From: an uncultured Flavobacteriales bacterium | GTDB lineage: Bacteria > Bacteroidota > Bacteroidia > Flavobacteriales_D > Parvicellaceae | Direction of reading: 5' to 3' | NCBI GenBank assembly: GCA_938084875.1 | Contig: CALKFX010000022.1 | Coordinates: 1-5,932, forward strand | DNA: 5,932 nucleotides | Shown here: positions 1 to 5,570 of the stretch, one piece after another | Layout of the letters: each line of letters begins with the position of its first letter | Position numbering within the stretch: position 1 is the stretch's first letter | Made by a program: the position numbers and the translations under genes | Notes under the pieces: generated by a model | Database searches by the model: none | The model's input: the letters and a program-made list of their open reading frames with translations, nothing else | Told to the model about the DNA's origin: nothing

Positions 1-596
1 GGGGTGAAGGATGAAGAATTGCTCTTAAAAGGTTCTAAATAATCCTCAAACCCTCTAAATATGTATCCTATTTTATGAATATCAATTTTAAGATTTCCAA
101 TTGCGTTACTTGGCTCGAAATATTCAATTGTAATCATTTCTCCTTCTACTACTTGTGTATGGGTTAAAAGATTTTTAGAAGTTGTTATGGAATTAAATTT
201 TCCTATCAAGTGTTTTTTATTGGAATTATATATAAACATTTCAGCACCTTCAGGAATACTAAAATTGTCAAAAAATAGAGACAGCCCAAGAGCAGACCTA
301 CATCTTATTTTTAAAAAACCAGATTTAGATCCATCAGCGTGATTTATCCATGTTCCGTTATTTAAAAGAGAAAGATTGGCTGATTTAATAATCCCAACTT
401 TATAAGTTTCTTTCACATCTATTTTTGCAAGATCAATTTCTTTAGAGTTAGGTTGGTCAATCAAACATTCATTTATAGTTGCCTCCAAATTGTGAGTAAA
501 TGAAAAGGGAGTTCCCCCTTGTGAAATTTGACTTTTGTAGCTTCCGAAAAATAAGATGGTTATTACAGAAATTAAATTTATTTTTGTGTAGTTCAT
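1..596 (-). CDS. Secreted trypsin-like / lysyl-endopeptidase-like protease, N-terminal part (3' end outside window)
   Basis: The frame is open from an ATG at 594-596 to the window edge, giving 198 residues and two bases of the next codon. It begins with a signal peptide: a polar start (MNYTK), a hydrophobic stretch at about residues 6-19 (INLISVITILFFGS), then a QGGTPFSF segment just after the probable cleavage site. The rest resembles the propeptide of Bacteroidota lysyl-endopeptidase-like serine proteases. Matching features are a W-x-x-x-ADGSKSGFLKIR segment, a LSLFFDNFSIPEGAEMFIYN strand pair, a GEMITIEYFEP motif and a final KIGYIFRGF. In that family the cysteine-rich catalytic domain follows, so the Ser/His/Asp residues cannot be seen here. 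It would act outside the cell, possibly exported further by a type IX C-terminal signal that is also out of view. It diverges from the response regulator gene, 73 bases away. The coding call is firm; the protease assignment rests on remembered propeptide motifs. Confidence 0.75.
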   Translation of the reverse strand, partial: MNYTKINLISVITILFFGSYKSQISQGGTPFSFTHNLEATINECLIDQPNSKEIDLAKIDVKETYKVGIIKSANLSLLNNGTWINHADGSKSGFLKIRCRSALGLSLFFDNFSIPEGAEMFIYNSNKKHLIGKFNSITTSKNLLTHTQVVEGEMITIEYFEPSNAIGNLKIDIHKIGYIFRGFEDYLEPFKSNSSSFT

Positions 597-600
597 AGTA

Positions 601-640
601 ATATTAAAACTACAAAAAAAACAGATATAATTTTTAATAT
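601..640. repeat. 9-bp perfect inverted repeat in the divergent intergenic region
   Basis: ATATTAAAA at 601-609 is the exact reverse complement of TTTTAATAT at 632-640, with a 22-base spacer. It lies between two divergent genes and overlaps the candidate promoters on both strands. It could be an operator half-site pair, but both arms are made only of A and T, so chance is a real alternative. Confidence 0.4.
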
Positions 641-648
641 AATGTCAA
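622..648 (-). promoter_or_regulatory. Candidate Bacteroidota-type promoter for the secreted protease gene
   Basis: Read on the minus strand, TTGACA (643-648) is followed by TATATCTG (622-629), one mismatch from the Bacteroidota -7 consensus TAnnTTTG. Sixteen bases separate TTG from the -7 box, slightly short for this promoter class. Transcription would start about 15-20 bases before the ATG at 596. The region is so AT-rich that chance matches are likely, so this is a weak call. Confidence 0.35.
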
Positions 649-671
649 TAAGAGGTTCAAATTTTTAATAT
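629..671. repeat. 12-bp direct repeat AATTTTTAATAT upstream of and overlapping the response regulator start
   Basis: AATTTTTAATAT occurs exactly at 629-640 and again at 660-671. The second copy runs into the ATG at 670-672. The offset is 31 bases, close to three helical turns, so both copies would face the same side of the DNA. A partial inverted third copy is at 601-609. OmpR/PhoB-family regulators generally bind direct repeats, so autoregulation is conceivable. The observation is exact; the function is inference. Confidence 0.45.
638..643 (+). promoter_or_regulatory. Possible -10 element (TATAAT) for the response regulator gene
   Basis: An exact TATAAT lies 26 bases upstream of the ATG at 670, which would give a 5' leader of about 20 bases. 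No convincing -35 or -33 TTG element precedes it at the right distance. A purine-rich AAGAGG at 650-655 sits 14 bases before the ATG, rather far for a ribosome binding site. Weak because of the AT-rich background. Confidence 0.25.
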
Positions 672-1356
672 GAAAAGAGTCATGTTGGTCGAGGATGAAG
701 AGAATTTACATTTAGCAATTAAATTAAATTTAGAATTAGAAAACTATAATGTAACTTCAGTTTATAATGGCAAAAATGCTATTTCAAAGTTTCATCAGGG
801 AAGATTTGATTTAATAATTTTAGATGTTATGCTTCCGGAAATGAATGGATTTGACATTTGTGAATCTATAAGATTAGAAAACTCTAAAGTTCCAATTCTC
901 TTTCTCACTGCAAAATCTTCTAATGAAGATAAACTAACTGGATTAAGAATTGCAGACGATTATTTAACAAAACCTTTCAATCTAAAGGAGCTTATGTTAA
1001 GAGTTCGAAATTTAATTTCAAGAACTCAAAATGAGGAAGAATCCGACAAGAAAAATAAACTTTTTATAGCTGGTTGTAATGTTGACTTAAAATCATTTGT
1101 TATTCAAAATAGCGAAGGAGATGACTTTACATTAACCCATAAACAGATTAAATTACTAAAGTTATTTATTGAGAAAAAAGACCAAGTGATCAGTCGTCAA
1201 GAAATTTTAGAAAAAGTTTGGGGTTACGATGTTTACCCATCCTCAAGAACTATAGATAATTTTGTTTTGTTATTTAGAAAAGTTTTCGAAAAAAATCTCC
1301 CATCATCTACCTATTTTAAGTCTGTAAGAGGAGTTGGTTATAAATTCACACCCTAG
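670..1356 (+). CDS. OmpR/PhoB-family response regulator transcription factor
   Basis: A 228-residue DNA-binding response regulator, full length for the family. The receiver domain covers about residues 1-118: acidic pocket E8/D9, phosphate acceptor D52 in LIILDVMLPEMNG, switch residue T80 in FLTAK, and K101 in LTKPF. After a short charged linker (about 119-130) comes a winged-helix trans_reg_C domain at about 131-228, with the recognition-helix region SRTIDNFVLLFRKVF and the closing VRGVGYKF wing. A sensor kinase would phosphorylate D52 and the protein would then bind promoter DNA in the cytoplasm. No histidine kinase gene flanks it: the secreted protease gene diverges upstream and the nuclease gene converges downstream, so it is an orphan locally. 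One oddity is that the usual GADDY motif before KPF reads GLRIADDYLTKPF here, so the conserved glycine codon is missing in frame. Its TAG stop shares a CTAG with the nuclease stop. The ATG start is well placed, with an in-frame TAA at 649-651 upstream. Confidence 0.96.
   Translation: MKRVMLVEDEENLHLAIKLNLELENYNVTSVYNGKNAISKFHQGRFDLIILDVMLPEMNGFDICESIRLENSKVPILFLTAKSSNEDKLTGLRIADDYLTKPFNLKELMLRVRNLISRTQNEEESDKKNKLFIAGCNVDLKSFVIQNSEGDDFTLTHKQIKLLKLFIEKKDQVISRQEILEKVWGYDVYPSSRTIDNFVLLFRKVFEKNLPSSTYFKSVRGVGYKFTP
1353..1356. other. Shared CTAG containing the stop codons of two convergent genes
   Basis: The palindrome CTAG supplies TAG for the response regulator on the plus strand (1354-1356) and TAG for the nuclease on the minus strand (1353-1355). 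The two genes therefore overlap tail to tail by four bases. Neither can have an intrinsic terminator between them, so any terminator must lie inside the opposing coding sequence. Confidence 0.97.
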
Positions 1357-4037
1357 CAAATTTCACAATAAGAACTATCTATTTTATGGTTAAAAGATTC
1401 GGTATTTTTTATTTCCTTAACAAAATTTACAAGCCAATTTGAATAATTAGAGACCATTTCATTGTTAATTAGATCCTTTTTTTTGAAGGTTAAATTAAGT
1501 TTCGGTTGGTAGGTATTTTTCAATGATATAATTTGACAAATTAAATTTTCTGTTTTCATATTAGAATTATTCCATAATAAGGCATAAAAAAATAATTGAA
1601 GAGCTTTATGTTTTTTAGTCAACTGGTCAAAATCAGAAATATTCAAATTATTTTGTAGAACCATCCCTGTTTTATAATCAATCAATCTTATTCCTTGGTC
1701 TGTTGAGTCTATTCTGTCCACATAGCCTAAGAATTTAATTTTATTAGTTGATTTTTCTAAACTACTCAGATTATTAGAAATTAGTTTATTCTCAGTTTCT
1801 AATATTTTATATCCTCCAAATGAATTAATTTCTGGAATTTCTTTATCGAGTAAATTTTCAATACATTTCTTATAGTGGTGATATATAAGAGCGTTTTTTC
1901 CATTTATAAACCTTTTATCGATAAAGATTTGGTCGAATGTATCTTCCATACAATGGCTGAGCTCAGTTTTAATTTTTTTTATTTCACGAACATCTATTGT
2001 CCGACCTTTGTAAAATAAATTTTCTAAAGTTTTATGAATGCCAATTCCCCACTCACTAGGTTCTAAGTGTTGATTTATTTTCTTTTTTTCTTTTATGTTT
2101 AAAACATATTTGAAATAAAAATCGAGAGGACATGTGCAATACTTTTGAATTGAAGATGCCGAAATACCTTCTTCCATCCACTTGGTAAGAACTTCTTTGG
2201 TTTTTTCACTACTTTTTACTTGGTGGATCTTTTGAGTAATATCCATTTTTATATGGTGGTGATTTATTTTAAAATTCTTTTTTTCTCCAAGTTCCTTTTC
2301 TATTTGCCTAATATATCTGCTGGGTTCATTATAGGTAAGTCCTTTATCATCTCCTTTTACGAATAATAAATCTATGTTTTTTGAATAATGAAAATTTCGA
2401 AAGAAGTAATAGGCAGATAATGCCTCTCTTTCATAAACTGATGGAATACCAAAAAACTTTTTCAAGTCCTCAGGAAAGAGATCTATGGAATTTGATTTAG
2501 AAGGTAAGAATTCTTCATTACAAGATAGAAAAATCACATTTTCGTAGTCTAAAGTTCTACTCTCCAAAAGTCCAATAATTTGAATTCTTGCATCGTTTTC
2601 TCCTTTTACAACTACACTAAGTCCATTTATTTCTTTTAAAAAAAGTTTTATAAATTGAGAAGAATTAAGCTCTATTTTGTAATTATCTAACTCATTGGTA
2701 ATTTTTACAATCGTCTCTTTTATTTTTTCTAAACTCAAAATATCGTTCTTATTTTTATCGTATATTGTTTCTACAATAATTATAAGCTTCATTAATTTAT
2801 GAGTAACTTGATTTGGTAATGAATTGAGCAATTCTTCTAGGCATGTAATTATCTGGTCTAAATATGGATGGTATTTCTTTAGTTTTAGACTGTTTATTTC
2901 ATATGCATGTTTTTGTTTTTCTATAAATAATTTTGTTAGCTCTTTTTTTGAAATAGTATTACTTATTGCACTAAAATTAAGTAAGGACTCGACCCATTGG
3001 AAACTAATTTTGTTATTTCCAAAAATAGGATTGGTGTCCAATAGAAATCTAACTAACTTATTGCTTTCAAAATATTTAATTTTGAGGCCTGATGAATAAT
3101 TTATACTTTTTTCCTTCTTAAGGAGTTTTTGGTAGAGTAGAGGGCCAAGGTTCTCATCCATCAAAATAATTGTGAAATTTTTAGTGCTATCTTTTACAAT
3201 ATTTTCAGTAATGTTGATTTGTTGATTGCTAGAATTGGAAGAATAAATATTAATTTCTTTTGAATGATTTAATATTTTATTAAATGGTTTGTTGTAATGT
3301 TTTGTAAAGTGTTTTCTATAAAAAAAACCAGCCTCGTGGTCTTGATTTGTTGTATAAAATTCATCTACATCCACAATTATTTTAGAACCATTGTTTTTTG
3401 TTAAGTAGTTTACAATAGTTTCTTCGCTTTTAGAAAGTGCATTAAGACCTAAAAAACAAATCTTCTTATCTGCAGAGAAATAATCTTTAGGATTCTCCGC
3501 TATAATTCTTGTTATTAAACCACTTGTTCCTTTTTTTTTCTCTAGGAGTCTTTTTTTAAACATTTCATAGAGTTCTCCTGTTTTTTGGAACTGACTTATA
3601 AAATTCTTTTGGTTTTTAGAAAGGTTCTTATCGTTTAAACTCCAGTCATCAATTCCTGTAATATTGTCTAATTCCTGAAACAATTTTTGATGATTAATCA
3701 TGTTTCTCTCTACGTCGTTAAAATTCTTAAGTAAGGTAATTGACTGATTTTGAAATTCATTATAGTTGAGTTCTTTATCTAATTTCAACGCTTGTTCATA
3801 TAGCATTAAACTCGCCTCCATATTAGAAATTGGACTTAGATTAGAAATTGAGTTAAAATAATTTTGAATGGTTTTAAATTCTGGAAACAATACTGCTTCT
3901 CCAATAGCATCTCTAAAGCAACTTCTTAAATGCCATTTTGATCTTTCAGAAGGTACAATTACAGTTAAAAGATGTAGATCTTTTAGTGCATAATTTTCTA
4001 GAATTTCATTTGTAGCATATGTTAGGAATTTTTCCAT
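1353..4037 (-). CDS. AddB-like PD-(D/E)XK nuclease family protein (inactive helicase fold plus RecB-type nuclease)
   Basis: An 894-residue protein, about the usual length for Bacteroidota AddB/RexB-like proteins, which act with a UvrD-type helicase (AddA) to resect DNA ends for recombination. The N-terminal helicase-like part has VPSERSKWHLR near residues 27-38 and no Walker A GKT, so it is probably not an ATPase. The middle holds the family block IQIIGLLESRTLDYENVIFL (about 486-504) followed by NEEFLP, and EPSRYIRQIE near 571-580. The nuclease domain begins at SASSIQKYCTCPLDFYFKYV (about 626-645), with H668 in GIHKTLE, D774 in GYVDRID, D787 and K789 in IDYKTG, and Q814/Y818 in QLFFY, so the catalytic set is complete. 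The chain ends in CEIC (C891, C894), where relatives usually have a further cysteine for an iron-sulphur cluster. ATG start, 25 bases after the DUF2452 gene, probably in the same transcript. No AddA partner lies in the window. Cytoplasmic. Confidence 0.9.
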   Translation of the reverse strand: MEKFLTYATNEILENYALKDLHLLTVIVPSERSKWHLRSCFRDAIGEAVLFPEFKTIQNYFNSISNLSPISNMEASLMLYEQALKLDKELNYNEFQNQSITLLKNFNDVERNMINHQKLFQELDNITGIDDWSLNDKNLSKNQKNFISQFQKTGELYEMFKKRLLEKKKGTSGLITRIIAENPKDYFSADKKICFLGLNALSKSEETIVNYLTKNNGSKIIVDVDEFYTTNQDHEAGFFYRKHFTKHYNKPFNKILNHSKEINIYSSNSSNQQINITENIVKDSTKNFTIILMDENLGPLLYQKLLKKEKSINYSSGLKIKYFESNKLVRFLLDTNPIFGNNKISFQWVESLLNFSAISNTISKKELTKLFIEKQKHAYEINSLKLKKYHPYLDQIITCLEELLNSLPNQVTHKLMKLIIIVETIYDKNKNDILSLEKIKETIVKITNELDNYKIELNSSQFIKLFLKEINGLSVVVKGENDARIQIIGLLESRTLDYENVIFLSCNEEFLPSKSNSIDLFPEDLKKFFGIPSVYEREALSAYYFFRNFHYSKNIDLLFVKGDDKGLTYNEPSRYIRQIEKELGEKKNFKINHHHIKMDITQKIHQVKSSEKTKEVLTKWMEEGISASSIQKYCTCPLDFYFKYVLNIKEKKKINQHLEPSEWGIGIHKTLENLFYKGRTIDVREIKKIKTELSHCMEDTFDQIFIDKRFINGKNALIYHHYKKCIENLLDKEIPEINSFGGYKILETENKLISNNLSSLEKSTNKIKFLGYVDRIDSTDQGIRLIDYKTGMVLQNNLNISDFDQLTKKHKALQLFFYALLWNNSNMKTENLICQIISLKNTYQPKLNLTFKKKDLINNEMVSNYSNWLVNFVKEIKNTESFNHKIDSSYCEIC

Positions 4038-4040
4038 AAC

Positions 4041-4057
4041 TAAAAGTAAAACTTTTA
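4041..4057. repeat. Small perfect palindrome between the DUF2452 and nuclease genes
   Basis: TAAAAGT (4041-4047) and ACTTTTA (4051-4057) are exact reverse complements around an AAA loop. It ends three bases before the nuclease ATG. The stem is nearly all A-T, so it would be weak as a terminator; at most it could modulate translation of the nuclease. It may be chance in AT-rich DNA. Confidence 0.3.
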
Positions 4058-4062
4058 ATTAC

Positions 4063-4500
4063 TTATTTAATAACTTCCCATGTATGATCTGCCAATAATT
4101 TCACTGAACTAATAAATTTTAGAGGGCATTTTTTCCTTCCCCATTCATTTTCACCAATCATCATTAAAAAGAAATTCCCATTTTCATCTTCATACAAATG
4201 ATAAATATGAGAAATCAACGGCTCAAATCTAATTTCTGCATGGTATATCATTTCAGAAATTTCAATTCGCTTTTTTATAGTATTTGCCTGTTGTGCAAGG
4301 AGACTCATTTGCTGTTTTATCTGGTCTAGCTGCATATCTGTTTGATGCTCCATTGCAGAAATTGCTTTGGTTTTGATAGTCCCTTGTTTGGTAGGAATCA
4401 CGGGAAAACTTCCACGGTGATGCCCATAAGTAAGCGATCCAGGATTTTCTGTAATGTTGTCTTTATCTATTGGATTAATTATATCTTTTTTCTTTTTCAA
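4063..4500 (-). CDS. DUF2452 domain protein
   Basis: A 145-residue protein that I recognise as DUF2452, a family of unknown function common in Bacteroidota. Visible landmarks are NPIDKDNITENPGSLTYG near residues 9-25, a helical and probably coiled-coil stretch at about 50-88 (MEHQTDMQLDQIKQQMSLLA onward), and the C-terminal signature IYHLYEDENGNFFLMMIGENEW (split here as YHLY at 100-103 and FLMMIGENEW at 111-120), ending in LLADHTWEVIK. There is no signal peptide or membrane segment, so it is probably cytoplasmic. The start is a TTG at 4498-4500: between it and the in-frame TAA at 4534-4536 there is no ATG or GTG, and the next in-frame ATG would remove 49 residues including the conserved N-terminal block. 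It begins four bases after the peroxidase stop and ends 25 bases before the nuclease ATG, so it is probably co-transcribed and may be translationally coupled. No catalytic residues are recognisable and I assign no function. Confidence 0.85.
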   Translation of the reverse strand: MKKKKDIINPIDKDNITENPGSLTYGHHRGSFPVIPTKQGTIKTKAISAMEHQTDMQLDQIKQQMSLLAQQANTIKKRIEISEMIYHAEIRFEPLISHIYHLYEDENGNFFLMMIGENEWGRKKCPLKFISSVKLLADHTWEVIK

Positions 4501-4504
4501 TGTC

Positions 4505-5563
4505 TTAAAATGGATTAGAAAAGTTATTGTTGTTTATAAATTCTGGGTCTGAAAGAGTTAATAGAAATGCTTTGAGTTCCTGTCGTTCTTGAGGGTTTAA
4601 TTGAACACCTCCTTGAGAAGAAAATTCAATAAGTGGATCAATGTTTGGTGAATTTGGGTGTACTCCAATACTATAAAAATTAATAACTTCATCTAAAGTA
4701 TTGAATCTCCCGTCGTGCATATATGGAGAACTATATTCTACATTTCTTATGGAAGGTACTTTGAATTTAAAATTATCTTCTATTCTTCCAGTAACAAGCC
4801 CTCTTCCTGAATCAACTGGAATTTCATCTAGCCCATTATTTTTAAAAGACAAATCAGTTCCTAAAATTCCTCCATGACAGTGAAAACAATCGCCGCCGTT
4901 CAAGCTATTAAAAGACGATAAACCAGCATTTTCTTCAGGACTTAAAAAGGCTTCTCCTCTTAAAAACTTATCGTATTTAGAATTTGTAGAAACCATTGTT
5001 CTTAAAAATTGTGCAATTGCTTTTGCTGCATGAATTGAATCTGGTTCTAGGGTTCCGAATGCCTCAAAAAACATGTTTCTATAGTTGTTATCGTATCTTA
5101 TTTCAGAGAAAAAATTAGTCCAAGTCTCATCCATTTCAGTACTATCTAATATGGTTACTAAAATTTGATTTTCTAATGAAATAGCCCTTCCATCCCAAAA
5201 GAAATCTTTGGACCAAGCCAAATTTTGAAGAACCATAGAGTTTCTAGTCCCCAAATCTCCATGAATTCCAGTACTAAATGTGTTTGGGTCTGTAAAAGCA
5301 TGTTGAGGTGAATGACAATTTGCACAAGAAATTGTATTATCTCCGCTTAATTTTTTATCCCAAAACAAATGTCTGCCAAGATTTACTCCTTGCTGAGTTA
5401 GTGGATTATCAAAAGGATGTTCAATAGGGGGGAAATTATCTGGAACCTCAATAGTAATTGGAGTTGGGTTAAAAGACGATTGAACAGCAACTTTTTTTTG
5501 ACAACTAATTATCAAAAGATTTAGAATGATTAAAAATATACTATGGAGTTTTAAATTTTTCAA
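4505..5563 (-). CDS. Di-heme cytochrome c peroxidase lipoprotein (MauG/CcpA/MbnH-type)
   Basis: A 352-residue lipoprotein. Its N-terminus is a lipoprotein signal with hydrophobic residues 8-19 and lipobox I-I-S-C, giving lipidated C21, so it would be anchored facing the periplasm. Two c-type heme sites are present: CANCH at 80-84 and CFHCH at 226-230. Family motifs include GRHLFWDKKLSGD (63-75), FFWDGRAISLENQ (121-133), VPSIRNVEYSSPYMHDGRF (269-287) with Y281/M282 near a possible axial ligand position, and a final LNPQERQELKAFLLTLSDP. These enzymes either reduce peroxide to water or, in the MauG/MbnH branch, use it to oxidise residues of a partner protein. The gene lies five bases downstream of an MbnP-like gene, which favours an MbnH-like modifying role over plain detoxification, although that is inference. 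The start is TTG at 5561-5563: no ATG or GTG exists between it and the in-frame TAA upstream at 5579-5581, and a later start would lose the signal peptide. Confidence 0.93.
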   Translation of the reverse strand: MKNLKLHSIFLIILNLLIISCQKKVAVQSSFNPTPITIEVPDNFPPIEHPFDNPLTQQGVNLGRHLFWDKKLSGDNTISCANCHSPQHAFTDPNTFSTGIHGDLGTRNSMVLQNLAWSKDFFWDGRAISLENQILVTILDSTEMDETWTNFFSEIRYDNNYRNMFFEAFGTLEPDSIHAAKAIAQFLRTMVSTNSKYDKFLRGEAFLSPEENAGLSSFNSLNGGDCFHCHGGILGTDLSFKNNGLDEIPVDSGRGLVTGRIEDNFKFKVPSIRNVEYSSPYMHDGRFNTLDEVINFYSIGVHPNSPNIDPLIEFSSQGGVQLNPQERQELKAFLLTLSDPEFINNNNFSNPF

Positions 5564-5565
5564 AA

Positions 5566-5570
5566 CCTCT
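5566..5570 (-). promoter_or_regulatory. Purine-rich AGAGG just before the TTG start of the peroxidase
   Basis: On the minus strand AGAGG overlaps the TAG stop of the MbnP-like gene and lies only two bases before the TTG at 5563. That is too close for a standard ribosome binding site. The stop, AGAGG and start within 11 bases suggest termination-reinitiation coupling between the two genes. Functional significance is uncertain, since Bacteroidota rely little on Shine-Dalgarno pairing. Confidence 0.3.

Noticed and set aside
1340..1400. Frameshift that would restore a longer nuclease tail
   Set aside because: Other minus-strand frames past the TAG do not give a clean C-x5-C continuation; one frame meets GGTGT soon after but does not match the family tail, so I cannot support a frameshift.
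2824..3099. 91-codon open frame on the plus strand
   Set aside because: It lies wholly antisense to the well-supported nuclease gene, encodes a low-complexity hydrophobic peptide with no recognisable motif, and looks like a chance frame in AT-rich DNA.
4041..4057. Intrinsic terminator between DUF2452 and the nuclease
   Set aside because: The hairpin stem is almost entirely A-T with a three-base loop and no clear U tract beyond it, so it is too weak to be called a terminator.
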